Numbered from the stretch's first letter, positions 21,957 through 33,865 are shown. The stretch: 64,000 nt of DNA from Epiperipatus broadwayi (GCA_028023455.1 JAQFVV010000316.1:688783-752782); one strand, 5' to 3'. Translations and numbers: made by a program. Notes: generated by a model from the letters alone, not told the origin.

Positions 21957-22639
21957 TAGTGGGATCCACTGGAAATGGTTTTGTATATGAAATAAAAAAT
22001 ATAATGGGTTCTCTGTTTAAATTCACTGATTTTCTCACTCATAGTTTGAATTTTTTTTTAAAAAAAATTAAAAAATGATATTTTTATTTTTTAAATTTTA
22101 ATTTATATTGCAACAACATGTTTTTATGATCAGTCACATCGAATTGTATGTTAAAAACTAAAGATATTTTTCCCATAAATATTTAATTAAAATTTATTAC
22201 TTTAAAATCATCTAGAAATTGCATCTTTTATATTTCATTATCATTGATTTTCATCATAAAAAATAAAAAACGAAAATAAATAAATAAATAGACATTTTGT
22301 TTTTATTAAAATTTTCTTATATGTACAAAATAAGTAATTTTTTAAAAAAATAATAATGTTAAATTTTTAATATATTTTACATTCTTTTATCCATTCTTTT
22401 GATTCTGTTTTTATCAGATTAAATATTTAAAAATATTTTTTTTATTTGCAAACCTGTTTCGTATTATACAATGAAATTTCAGGAGTATATAATAGAATGG
22501 AGGTTTATATAGAACATGTTTTTAAAAATTGCACTGTTTTTTAATTAAATGTATTTTATATATTCTTGTACTTTATTATTTATTTCTTTTTGTTTACCAT
22601 TGTTACCAAAGTCCAATTTTATATAACTGTAAACTGGGT
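21957..22639. other. Very AT-rich, nothing recognised
   Basis: Long A and T runs only. Confidence 0.3.
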
Positions 22640-23200
22640 CTTTCAGAGAAAATGTGAGGCCCAGGACACTAATATTTTAGAGGCCTTTCAAAATTTAAAA
22701 TAAGAACATGGGGGGGATAAGAAATGAGAGTTTTTACTTACTGGGCTGAAAACAGGACTCCAAGAGCGGTTAGTTATGAGTCACAGAAATGAGCAAGCAG
22801 AGCAGATCAAGATAGCACTTGGATAGGGTAGATTCACTCTAAGAGCACAGTTAGTATTGCAAAACACTATTATCATAGAAATGACTGACAGGGGGCTGAG
22901 ACTATTAGTTCTTCTGGTTGCTGAGCACTGCAGTCACTTTTGTTGCAGAGTCATCAAATTGGCATCTAAACTGGTTTGCATTTTTGACTCGTGATATAAC
23001 CGCTTGGAAAAGTTTTTCTCAAATATTTCTTTTGGGAATTTAACTGTAAAATTAAGCCATTCTACGAGCCATGACTTTGCTTTGCCTTCTCCTATATTTT
23101 TGTTTAACATATTGAGCTGTCAAGTCATGGCCCCTAATATTGCAATGCCTGAGGCAGCTGCTTCTTTTGTCCCTTTTTCTGATTGGCCCTGATTATAAAA
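22640..23200. other. GC-richer island of unknown origin
   Basis: Compositionally unlike its surroundings. A 62-codon plus-strand frame (23004-23192) and minus-strand reading show no motif I recognise. Could be an old transposable element or a pseudogene. Confidence 0.3.
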
Positions 23201-23249
23201 TTAATTTGTCATAAATACTCTCTCTATATATACATATAATGTCTTCATT

Positions 23250-24404
23250 ATATAAATCAACGCTCTTCGACTTCTTGGTCCGCGGACCGGTGCCGGGCTG
23301 CAAAAGTTTTCTGCCAGGCTGTAGGAAAGTTTGTAATAACAAAATAATAAGAGTTTAAACTTTTAATTAATATAAACAATTTTTATTTATTTTTTCATCT
23401 CATTTTTACCCAATTAAAAAAAAAGAAACAGAACGAAAACAAAATCTAATGAATCATGCATAAATTAATTTGTTTTTTCAGTTATCACAGATGTTTATGG
23501 GGGGGGGGGTAGAATTAAATTTTTTATTATTTTTCTAAAATTCAAAATTAAAAAAAAAAGGTTTTATTATACAAACTCCATATATATATATGCAAAACAA
23601 AAACAAGTTATTCACGTAACTTGCTATCACTTGTTATTTATGATCAATAGATGGTGTTTTACCAAAACCACTGAAACAAGTGTAAAATTTGTTTACATAA
23701 ATGACAAAAGAGTCAGAATTAACTATCTCTTTCATTTGCTCACCCTCAGATCAGCTGATTTCAAGCTATTTGCTATCATCAGTGAAGGATAGAGTTAGAA
23801 ACTAGAGCTAAACACTGACTTCAAGTGTTTATGCAAAACGTTTCTATCAGTTTGCAAGCGTGAATTTTTCATACTGGTAAGTCTTCAAACTCAGCCTAGC
23901 AAGCCACATATCTATATGTTAGGCTGAGTTTGAAGACTTTGCTGGTCTGAAAAATTCACGCTTGCAAACTGATAGAAGCATTTTGCATAAACACTTGGAG
24001 TCAGTGTTTAGATCTAGTTTCTAACTCTATCCTTCACTGATAATAGCAAATAGCTTGAAATCAGCTGATCTGAGGGTGAGCAAATGAAAGAGATAGTTAA
24101 TTCTGACTCTTTTGTCATTTATGTAAACAAATTTTACACTTGTTTCGGTGGTTTTGGTAAAACGCCATCTATTGATCATATATATATATATATAACTACA
24201 TCATGTATATTTAACATTGTTGATTTGATCAGTTATAACAATTATGCTCATCTAAAGCTAAGCAATTTACATCTTTAAGAAAATTTATCTATAGACTTCT
24301 GCTGGTCCGTGAAATCTAATTCTTATTTTTGCTGGGCTGCGAAACTTTATCCTTATTTTTACCGGTCCACAGGTGTGAAAAGGTTGAAGACCACTGATAT
24401 AAAT
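23250..24404. mobile_element. Non-autonomous hAT element with 8-bp target duplication
   Basis: The element spans 23258-24396. ATATAAAT flanks it on both sides (23250-23257 and 24397-24404). Ends are related inverted sequences: left CAACGCTCTTCGACTTCTTG, right complement CAGTGGTCTTCAACCTTTTC. Subterminal palindrome GGTCCGCGGACC lies near the left end and a GGACCGGT-type copy near the right. No transposase remains; the centre is occupied by a large hairpin. Confidence 0.75.
23641..24178. repeat. Long foldback hairpin with ~258-bp arms, 21-nt loop
   Basis: Left arm 23641-23898 begins TGATCAATAGATGG; right arm 23920-24178 ends with the complement. Arms are near-identical by eye, including the TTTGCAAGCGTGAATTTTTC segment. 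It is nested in the hAT element and flanked by TA-rich repeats on both sides. Confidence 0.8.
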
Positions 24405-24954
24405 TATATGTATATATTAAATATATAGTGTTGAATGCTATCTATTGATTTATTATATCCTGGAAGGGGGAAGAACAGCTGGATTATACATTTTTGTTCG
24501 TTTTTACATTTATTAGATATTTGTTAGTTTTTTTAATCCTAATCTTGAAATATGTTGTTATATTATCCAGTGTAGAGAAATCTAACATGATATAGTAATA
24601 ATAAGCAATATTTTTTTGTAGCCTAAATGTTTGGAATATGAAAAAAGGGGTCATAAAATATTGAGTTCTCAGAGTGAGAAAACTGCTTTAGAAATGAGTT
24701 TTGCAACGACAATACAAACCAATCTATAAATTACAATTAAATCCACTTGTAGAATATGTGGGTACGTTTTTTAATTTGATTGATATTTTGTTTTGTGTCT
24801 TTTAATTCCACCAGCGTTTAGTTTTAATTAAAATACGTCAACGAGATATCTAATTATAGTTCTCCAATGTATTCTATTTTTTGTCATATCTTTCTAAATA
24901 TAACAATCACTGTAACACTTTTTAAAAATGTCTTTGATCTCTCCCAATGAAAAC
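24405..24954. other. AT-rich, nothing recognised
   Basis: No supported feature. Confidence 0.3.
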
Positions 24955-25235
24955 TGTGTTAAAACAGGCAAAACTCACTATACGTATTGCCACACACAGC
25001 AAGCCAGAGTAATCAATGGATGTCAGAAGGCTTGTGCATAAAATCCCCATCTAATACCTATTCATCTTCACCGATGAAGGCCACAAGCCAGAAATAGTCT
25101 AAGGATATTGGATGAGTAGGCACTAGATGGGGATTTTATGCACAAGCCTTCTGGCATCCATTGATTACTCTGGCTTGCTGTGTGTGGTAATATGTATAGC
25201 AAGTTTTGTCTGTTTTAACAACAGTTATACACAAG
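24955..25235. mobile_element. Foldback element, family F1 (short centre)
   Basis: Arms begin TGTTAAAACAGGCAAAACTC and end with the matching GAGTTTTGTCTGTTTTAACA-type sequence. CTTGTGCATAAAATCCCCATC in the left arm pairs with GATGGGGATTTTATGCACAAG in the right. The central GGATCTGAGAG segment of longer copies is missing. Confidence 0.7.
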
Positions 25236-25483
25236 CATATGAAGTGGTGATCATGTAATGAAAATTGTGCTTAAGATCACTATAAAATATTATTTTAGAA
25301 AGTCTGCATTATTTATTCATTTGATGTGTCCAATCTCACAAAAGTATGATTTTACCATAGTGGATTTCTATAATATTTAGAAAGTTAAAAAATACATTGA
25401 CTGGTTTTATGATCTTACCATTGGATTTACAATATTATGGAAAATCATTAAATGAAACTTTTCTTATGCCTTAATATTGCATC

Positions 25484-25555
25484 ACATGATCACCATTCTT
25501 TATGCTTACATAAGCTTGCACTGAGTGGCATTACTATATGGAGAGTTTTGCCTTA
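25484..25555. repeat. F1 end fragment
   Basis: ATCACATGATCACCATTCTT joined directly to TTGCACTGAGTGGCATTACT and GGAGAGTTTTGCC: an internally deleted F1 end. Confidence 0.55.
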
Positions 25556-25869
25556 ACATTGATAGGGTAGCTGAGCTTCACTTCTATACAATAAATTAGA
25601 TAAAATAACAGTTACATATAGAGCTAACTTAGTTGTAGTAGTTATTTCCATATGATGTTCTATTTTTAAAACTTGTTAGAAGTAGAAGCAATACATTGTA
25701 GTCTGTGTGGTATCTTAACTTTTAAGCCCTCTTTCTGGTTACACTCTCAAGTAGCCACCCAAGTTAAAAGTTGCTGAAGATTTTTCTTCCATCAGCAGCT
25801 GATAAAACATAGTATTTAATTGTTGTGTTCAAAACATTAAGTACATTCTGTAAATCATTTTTTTAACTG
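25556..25869. other. No clear feature
   Basis: AT-rich; may be the eroded 3' part of the minus-strand LINE that starts to be readable at 25,870. Confidence 0.3.
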
Positions 25870-26640
25870 TCAAAAGTAATACAATCATCATCATACTGTA
25901 AATACAGAATGCTAGAAGATGATGTTTTTATTTTTGTTTTCACTCAATTCAAATTAAAAAAAATTACCATCAAATCTGTATAACAACTTGATCTCTGTTT
26001 TATTAAGCTGCCCATAAACAATTCCAAAGACAACAATTATAGAAATTGACAACAATGTTCAAGCAAGTACATATTCTGATTTACTTACAGTTTTCATTTT
26101 AAATGCCTCAGATTTTCTACTTGTAGTAATAATACTTCCTCGCAATCCATGATACAAAAGATGTAAATTTCAAACATTAACATATCCTTCTTTGATTAAA
26201 TGAATTAAATGCTTTGACCAAATAAATAAAAGCAATATATAAATTACTTTTTGTTGTGATATTTTCCTTGTGGTTGTCTAAAGTGTTTCTTGATTCTCTA
26301 AAATCATAACATGCCTCTGACAAACATTTATCTATGAGGCAGCAGCTTACTCAATAAAATTCTTAAAAATACCTTTCTTGTAGTGGATAATATTGATATT
26401 CCACAACAATTACTGAAATCTTTATTTCCTTTATTTTTAAAAATTGGAACAAAAGAAGCATCATTAAAATCAAATGGCATAACTGCATAAGAAATTTCAA
26501 TGTTTTTGAAAATAACCTATAACCATCATATTTCAAAACTTCTCTAGATATTTCATCAGAACTTTAACCTTTTCTATTTTTAGGATTACAAAGAACTGTT
26601 TTGACTTTTACCCAAATCTAAATGAGTAGATAAAATGGAT
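25870..26640 (-). pseudogene. Decayed LINE reverse transcriptase (part 2 of a split LINE)
   Basis: No long frame survives, but minus-strand translation in shifting frames gives, in order, FVPIFKNKGNKDFSN, GISILS, RILLSKLL, LYIAFIYLVKAFN (RT motif A region), YRFDGNFF, and QYDDDC near 25900 (the YADD/FADD catalytic position). This is the order and spacing of fingers-to-palm in a LINE reverse transcriptase. Stops and frameshifts are frequent, so the copy is old. The matching endonuclease lies at 30,340-30,960 on the same strand; the two are separated by a later hAT insertion. Confidence 0.65.
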
Positions 26641-27199
26641 ATATAAATGTTATCATCTCTGTTAAAATACTCCACCTATTCATAGTATCATTGTCATCAG
26701 ATAAGAGAATGCTGTTTGTGAATTTAATAGGATTACACTGTTTCTTAGATTCTTATGTAACTTACAATGCATCAAAAAGATATAAAACAATTATGGTGAA
26801 CTAACTCATGCAACTACTATAAGTTTGTCACATGTTATTTAAAAAGTACAATGTAAATAATTATATGTTAAAAAATAATTTTCCTAAATGAAAAAACAAT
26901 ACATGGCAAAAATAATTAAATTTGGTATTTACTCAAGAAAAATATTAAGCATATTTAGTAAAATGCTAACATAATTAGCACATGATTAGATAAAAAAATA
27001 GAGAGGCATACTTTGCACATATGTAAGATTTCATTTGTATTCATGATAAATTAAACAAATATTTTTATTTTAGGTTAGTTTTGTTGTCAGAAACAGTTTT
27101 CTTGACAAATATTAATTTAATGTTTATAAAATTTCCATATTGCCAGTAAGTAAGTAATTTTTCTCACTTTGCCTCTATTTCAAATTAAATAACTTATAA
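26641..27199. other. Eroded sequence between LINE and hAT remnants
   Basis: Probably holds the LINE/hAT junction, but no terminal inverted repeat could be fixed. Confidence 0.3.
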
Positions 27200-29200
27200 T
27201 TATAAATGTTAATTTTTTCTTATGTTAGCCATGTCAGAGAACATAAGACAAATGATACAAGTTCAAAAAGCATTATTATTCAGAGTGGTTTGACAATTAT
27301 GGAATTATTCATGTGGAGAAAAAACTGTTTGTAAAATTTGTAATGAATGTGTCATATCTTGCGGTTATAATATTAAACAATACTTTGTAACATCTTAGAT
27401 GTAATATGTTGACTATTTCCATCATCTATGAGTGAATGCTGAATGTATAGAAAATTTTAAACTTTATTTAAACTTTCCAAATACAAACAACTTGTTAGTA
27501 ATAACACACAAATAGACAACACAGGTTAGTAATTAAACTAATACTAAATACTCGGTATGGACCTGATGCTATGTTGAAATTTAGACATCATGAGAATAAT
27601 TACTAACCTGTGTTGTCTATTTGCCTGTTATTACTAACAAGTTGTTTGTATTTAGAAATTTTAAATAAAGTTTAAAATTTTCTATGCATTCAACATTCAC
27701 CCATAGTAATAGAAATAGTCCAACATATCACATCTAATGATAAACCATCATCACAAACCTTTGTAAAATCTTGTTTCTTCAACAGAATAACAGAAAAAAG
27801 AACATAAATCTCAAGTCAGTGTATTAAAAGCTTTTATTGTTTCTAAAAACAATATTACAACTGCTAATTTTTATATAGCACATTATATCACTTGACACGA
27901 TAAACCTTTTTCAGAAGAAGAGTTTTTAAAAGAAGCATTTTTGTAATATTGTGTTACATTAAGATTTGATATTAAAATGCATAAATAAATTATCAACAAC
28001 ATATAATGCAGTGAAAGATAAAATATTAGCATTAGAAAAAATATTTTAAATTAATTATAATTTAAAATGTGCCAAAATGTATTCAATTAGTTTAGATGAA
28101 AGTATGGATATAAGTAGCCACATATAACTTGTACTTTTTTCAGTTATAATTTAAAAATATAACGAGAAAAGAATTGATAGGATTAATAACTTAACAGGAA
28201 AGACTACTAGTATGAATATTTTAAATGAATGTAGCCAATCCTTTACAAAAATGGATATTGATTTGAAGAAAAATGGTTTCTATGACAACTATTAGTGCTC
28301 TGCATGCATGGTTGGGAAAAGTATTTGATTTATTGAACAAGTTAAACAAATTATCAGACATTCTTTAATTGCATTTTATCTCATTCATCAAGAGGTACTA
28401 TATGAAAAACAAAAATTAAAAACATATTCAAATATAATGCCTGTTGTAACAAATGTTCTCAGTTTTATTACTGCAAGAGCTCTTCATAAGTGAAATTTCC
28501 CCCAGTTATTACAAAAAATTAAATCTCAATCCTCTAGAGTTTGATAGCATGGTCAAGCTATAAACCAGTTTTCAAAATTTATTGAAAGAAATAAAACTAT
28601 TTTCACAAAAAAGATAATTAAGTTTATATGATATAATAATGAATTGATGAAACGCTTTATTACTTTTACAATACTTTATTATCCACATTTTCCTTCACTT
28701 AACAGTTTCGACTGTCCCAGCAATCTTCTTCAGAGCTATAACATATGAATTATCAAATATAAAATGATTAAATGATTTTTATGTATTTTCACTCAGCATT
28801 TCAATCAACTGAATAAAAAAACTTCATAGATGTGATCTTGGTCTATTAACCATGTTTAAAGATATTAAAGTGTTTATGACAAAACTTAATATATATAAAA
28901 ATGATTTGAAAATAAAAATAATAAAATAGTGTCCACACTTAGCAAAAACATTTTAAAGATTCAAGACTTTTTGAAAATAGTATCAATACTCAAAACATCA
29001 CTAAAAATACTTATTGGTCATAGATGAAATAAAACAATTTTTTTCTGGAGAAATTTAATCAAATTAAACATTTAGAAACTACACCACAGGTTGTTTGTAT
29101 CCACATAAAACTGAATTTAAAATCTTGGAATTAACCTCCTTCATATGGTTAGATATCAATAATTTAGAAATGAAATGAACAATACTCCAAGGCAGTTTTA
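27200..29200 (+). pseudogene. Decayed hAT transposase (BED finger, GTF2IRD2/ZBED-like type)
   Basis: The plus strand near 27234 reads MSENIRQ, then SEWFDNYG and a C..C cluster (VCKICNECV), i.e. a BED-type zinc finger start. A foldback cuts it at 27395-27763. It resumes with HDKPFSEEEFLKEAFL, then SLDESMDI (the DESTD catalytic region, about 28090), MVGK, IAFYLIHQEVLYEK (the C..H motif region), NVLSFITARALH, and further on LLTMFKDIKVFMTKL near 28850. These match, in order, the transposase at 51,119-52,954. Numerous stops and frame changes; ~180 bp of foreign sequence lies near 28640-28820. Terminal repeats not located. Confidence 0.68.
27395..27763. mobile_element. Foldback element, family F2, inserted in the hAT pseudogene
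   Basis: Left end TTAGATGTAATATGTTGACT, right end the near complement AGTCCAACATATCACATCTAA (to 27737). Inner arms repeat AACTTGTTAGTAATAACA and its complement. It interrupts the zinc-finger coding sequence, so it is younger than the hAT. No clear target duplication. Confidence 0.72.
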
Positions 29201-30050
29201 TGTAGAATAATAAATTTAAAAATTCACATGCAGAGTTAGTGAAACATATTTTGAAAATATTATTAATAATAAAAAATAGAGCAACAGTTAAAAATATTAT
29301 ATTGGAGGAATGTGATTTTCTATAATGTAGATGTAATACAATAAAAAGTCTCAAATGCCCTTTTAATGATTTTGGTTCAACATATATGGCCTGTTATGGC
29401 TACAACAACAATGCTGTAGTGTTATCCATAAGTTAGGCCACAAAACAATATATCGATATGCATTTAGTGAAAAGCAGTGCCATCTAGTGGTCAGGTGCTA
29501 CAAATGTACCAGTACCAGTGAGAAAAACAGATGTAACTACTGCTTGTGTAAAATGAAAAAACTCTAAATATGAATCACGTATATAAAAATTATTTAAAAA
29601 TAAATTTTGAATTAATATACAATACAAAATGAAGGGAATAATAACAAATATTGCTTTATGTATATTTAATGTGCAATTTGTTTCTGTTAGTATTTCATGC
29701 ATGTTAAAATTTATTCATAATAAAACTGTATGTAATAATCATGCTTTTATTCTAAATAAAATCAGATATATATGCTTCTTTTACTTTTTAATTATTTATA
29801 TAATAACTGACCCATGATTCAATTAAAAAAAAAATCAATTTAGATCCACTTGTCAAAAAGGTTTTCTATTTCTGACCTAGAGTGATCAAGATCAATTAAT
29901 GTCTGTATCTTTTTTGAAGTTTTTACTCATCAATCATTTTTAAACTTTCTTGTCAATCATTGGACTTCTGCATTTAAATTTTTATATTTACTATGAAATT
30001 CCATATTGAATTTTTTTTCTTTCTATCAAGCAGAAAATTCCCTTGCTAGT
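29201..30050. other. AT-rich, possibly LINE linker
   Basis: Short frames on both strands (29079-29354, 29484-29702, 29629-29817) show no motif. 29400-29520 is a little less AT-rich, without a recognisable feature. Confidence 0.3.
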
Positions 30051-30182
30051 AATAAAACTATTGTCAAACGTTGGTAGCTTAGTGGTTAGCATAGATGCCT
30101 TTCAAGCAGCTGGCCTGGGGTTCACTTCCCGGTCAATGCATTTGACATATGGCAAAAAATAATAATAATAAAACTATTGTCA
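30051..30182 (+). repeat. tRNA-derived SINE with 16-bp target duplication
   Basis: AATAAAACTATTGTCA at 30051-30066 is repeated at 30167-30182. Between them TTGGTAGCTTAGTGGTTAGC is a strong A-box-type start and GGGGTTCACTTCCCGG a B box, followed by TTTGACATATGG and an A-rich/AAT tail. The long duplication shows insertion by LINE-type machinery. Confidence 0.8.
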
Positions 30183-30339
30183 GAAAAAGAGTTACGATTC
30201 TTCTTTTTAATGAGCCCAATAATAGATTTACATGCATTAATATAGGTTTAAATTTAATACCTATAGTAGATATTTCTCTTTAATTTTCTTGTAGTTTATC
30301 TATCATTTTAATTTGATCTTGTAAATGCTCATGTAACAT

Positions 30340-30960
30340 TAACTTCTCTTGATAATGTAACTATTTTGAGTGTGGATGCATCCATATTACTTTACTGTAT
30401 TTTTGGTGCCTAAAAAGTATTTGTGATAGCCAATCCACATGTTTTGCAAAAAATTCAAAAATAAATATTTTAATTTTACAGCACTAAGATCACTATTTCC
30501 AACAACTTATGACCAAAGTTTATTATTTTATATCAGAAAGTGGATTAAAGCCTCCAAGAAGACACATTTGTTGTAATTCTTACCACAAAGAAATAAAAGC
30601 TTTCTCTGAATTCTCTGAATCTAAGATTGGAGAAGATATTAACACAATGAGCATTAGTACCATGGTACAAGTCAAGTTTTAACACCTTTAATCATTCATT
30701 GATACAACAAGGAATTACCAGTTGATATTAAATTAGACTATGTAAATTTAATACCATCCATTCACTTTTATCTGATTGATCAGCCCTTCGAAAAATTTGT
30801 AGCCATGCACCTGCTCTATTAAATTTTTATTCTCTTGAAAGACAAGTTATACTGAGCAGCTACATTGGTTTAATATCAATAAAACTGCACTTAGTGACAG
30901 TTCCTTAACCTCAGTAAAGACCTAAGTTCAGTCTTATAAAGTTTAGTACATAATTAGATT
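30340..30960 (-). pseudogene. Decayed LINE endonuclease domain (part 1 of a split LINE)
   Basis: Minus-strand reading in shifting frames gives a segment like INE.LK.L.L..GTNAHCVNIF (about 30660), then CLLGGFNPLSD (the LGDFN motif, about 30570), then FAKHVDWLSQILF and VIWMHPHSK (about 30380), the TNTLF...TW.HPRS signature of AP-type endonucleases in RTE-like (craniofacial development protein 2-like) LINEs. Order and strand agree with the reverse transcriptase remnant at 25,870-26,640. Heavily mutated. Confidence 0.65.
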
Positions 30961-31789
30961 TGTAATACTTATTTTTAGTTCTACCACTGCCTTCTATATC
31001 ATCACTGCTACTGATACTGTTATTATTTCTATTGCTGTCACACGTAATTTTCTGTATAACATCACAATTAGCATGTGAGAGAAAGGTAATATCTCATTTC
31101 TCTTCCATGATAGGCAGAGGATCCCTAAATAGAGTTGCTGAATCATACACTGTTTGTGAACTGGAAATCATGTCTCAAATCCAGTTACAAACTGACTCAT
31201 TAGTGTTTGCACTGCTTTAAGCAAACATCACAACTAACAACTGTCAGCCTGCTAAGTATGTTTGCATCATTGCTTTATTATTTCTCAAAAGCTTAAACTG
31301 AAAAACATAAAAAAGATAATTAAAAGAAATGCAGTGTGTATTGTTAAAGAATGAAGTTGTGCCTGCACAAACACACAATCTCATTATCACAATTAATATA
31401 AGGAGATAACTGAAAGCATAAAAGGCTCATGCTGACTAAGCTCTATTTTAAATTAATTGATAAAAGAAGGAAACAGCAAAGACTTCATATTGGAAATAGT
31501 ATCTAGTCTGTGATGAATTAACATCCAATCCTATGAGGCAGTAGGAGCTCTTTGTCAAGCACTGCTTGTTTTTTATTCACAATTGACCTTTATATTTGAA
31601 GTTCACTCCATTGTCTGCAACTTCTAGAGCACATTAGTAATCTGAGCATAGCACTCAGTAATTTTCAGATACAAAGAAAGTAAGAAATCAATTGATTTCC
31701 ATTTAGTTATTTGAATAGTGCTTTATCTGGTTATTAAAATGCATTTGACTTATTGTATTGATCATACAATAAAGAAAACTAAAATAGTT
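30961..31789. other. No clear feature
   Basis: Less AT-rich than the neighbours and may include the 5' part of the LINE. The 62-codon frame at 31032-31220 has no known motif. Confidence 0.3.
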
Positions 31790-32420
31790 TTATGTCTAAG
31801 TGCACTGGAGTGCAGTTAAAGGTAAAGTTCAAGTGTGACTTGTAATATTAAATGGCTGAGTGTTTTTGAGAAATTTTATCTTCTCATAATCAATTAAAGA
31901 AATTTTATTTTCTCATAATCAAAGCAAAAATGTCATGTGAATAAGGTGGAATATATAGGCAACAAATAGAGTATCTTTGCAGTTTGAACATTTCTGTTTA
32001 ATGTTGCTTGTAAGAAAAGGATGATTACTTTCTATGGTTTATTAATAATAATGGATTAGAAAATCCATTTTATTTTTGGAGGGGGGGGGACCATCCTTTC
32101 TTTCTGTTTATAGTGTGAATGTTGTTAGCTATAGGCCATGCTTTTTTGATTTTACATAAAATCAAAGAAATATGGCATATAACAATAACATCCATGCTAT
32201 AAACTGAAAGGAAGCATGCTCCCCCCCCCCAAAAAAAAAGAACTTTCTAATCCACTATTTGCATATATATAAATATTTTTCACCCATATATTTTACCTTT
32301 TTCAGATGACCTTTTCACTATTATTATGAGATAAAAACTTATTGAAAGCACTCAGCCACTTAATATTACATATGATACCTTATTTTCTCCATTAATTGCA
32401 TTCCAGCATACTTAGATATA
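31790..32420. mobile_element. Large foldback element
   Basis: Outer arms: TATGTCTAAGTGCACTGGAGTGC at the left pairs with GCATTCCAGCATACTTAGATATA at the right. A further pair is TTAAATGGCTGAGTG with CACTCAGCCACTTAA. The inner hairpin joins AATGGATTAGAAA and the G run at 32083 to the C run at 32221 and TTTCTAATCC. A 29-bp tandem duplication (TTTTATCTTCTCATAATCAA) lies in the left arm. No coding sequence. Confidence 0.65.
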
Positions 32421-32637
32421 GTATATAAGTTTACATTTATTTCATTTTTAAAATAGTTTTAAGAACTAATGTATAAGTTATAAATTACAGTTGTGTATTT
32501 ATGTGAAAGATATTCAGCATTTCCTATCATAATTTACCACCTTCATGATATTTTAAATGATTCTAACTGCTACATAAACAAAATAAACAGATTGAATTCT
32601 GAAGATTTGTGCTGAAAACAATTTAGTAGGAATTATA

Positions 32638-33043
32638 TATTAGATCAGGGGTGAGCAATTGTTTTGGCTCGGGGGCCACATAGGTTGGTGGAGGGCAGCA
32701 TTGGGAGCCACTTTGTGGAAGCGAAGGTTAATGGAGGGCCACATCTTTTTTCCATGACACAATAAACACATTGCTTTATTCCCTGTATTACTAAAGAAAT
32801 ATTTGTTTGTCCATTCTTCATTAAACACATGACATTCATTACCAATTTTACATTTTTTTGGAGCATTCATGGTTTCACAAAAGTTGGAAATATATATATT
32901 TGCTAATGCAAAGACAAAACTGCAACAGGAAGGAAATCTCAGTCCCAGGTGGATTTTTCTGATTATCTTGGAGGGCCGCATAAAAACTCTTAGCAGGCCA
33001 CATGTGGCCCTCGGGCTGCTATTTGCCCATCCCTGTATTAGAT
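32638..33043 (-). mobile_element. Short hAT derivative keeping a BED-finger exon
   Basis: The element is 32646-33035 (390 bp), with a perfect 8-bp duplication TATTAGAT at 32638-32645 and 33036-33043. Ends are CAGGGGTGAGCAATTG and the complement of CAGGGATGGGCAAATA. The minus-strand frame 32640-32981 reads HVFNEEWTNKYFF and MCLLC, the W..Y/F..C..C start of a BED zinc finger as in hAT transposases; all later domains are deleted. Subterminal GGCCACATGTGGCC palindrome. Inserted at the edge of an F2 foldback. Confidence 0.82.
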
Positions 33044-33044
33044 T

Positions 33045-33160
33045 ATTTCTATATCTAATATTAAATATTGAATGCCTGTAGGTAAATTTTAAACTTTATT
33101 TAAACTTTCCAAGTACATTCAACTGTAAGTAATAGAACACAGATCAGTATGTAACATGTC
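33045..33160. repeat. F2 arm fragment
   Basis: ATTGAATGCC, then AACTTTATTTAAACTTTCC, then ACATTCAACTGTAAGTAATAG: left arm of F2 without its partner. Confidence 0.55.
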
Positions 33161-33865
33161 TTGAGTGATATTATTCTCCTCTCTTTTTCAAGAATTGCTG
33201 GATTGAATAGTAACAGTACGAACATGAGAATCAAACCTGAATCTTTGGATTCTGAATATTCAATCTAAGATAACACTAATCAATTATGCTTATAATGATT
33301 ATTATCATTAAAGAAAAAGTTTTAAATTACATTAGAAATGTACTGAATAGCTCTCACATTTATTACAGTTATGAACAATGCATTTGCTGATATTATATAT
33401 ATCTGCCTGAGTTTATATTCCATACAACACCTTGGGCATTGAGAAGGAAAAAAAGGGTGTTTTTATCTCTAAACTAAAAAAAAATATTGTTGGTCCCTAA
33501 AACAAATAATTCAGCTTGAAGTTGTCAATTTTAATTGGTTATTACCTAGAAACATCATTTTTGGATATATTTCTTTAGTTATTAAAAAATTCATTACTTA
33601 TTTCTTTATTTACATAGGAATTAATTTATGAAAATAGTTAACATTTATCTAATAACTGATACTATATATATATATATATAGATGGCGTTTCTATTTTTGT
33701 TTATCATATATATATATATATATGACTGGAATTAACTGCATTTCTCAATATACAATAAATAAATAATACCTATAGCAAACTTATAGCATGATTATCATTA
33801 ATATAAAAATCAAAATCTTATTATACAATGTTAACATTCAAATTTTTTATACATGTCTTCGCAGT
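33161..33865. other. AT-rich with two TA microsatellites
   Basis: TA runs at 33663-33680 and 33705-33724 enclose GATGGCGTTTCTATTTTTGTT. Otherwise nothing recognised. Confidence 0.4.

Noticed and set aside
28640-28820. Second Penelope-like fragment
   Set aside because: The stretch AACAGTTTCGACTGTCCCAG and nearby CTTCTTCAGAG are suggestive only; no coding motif could be read.
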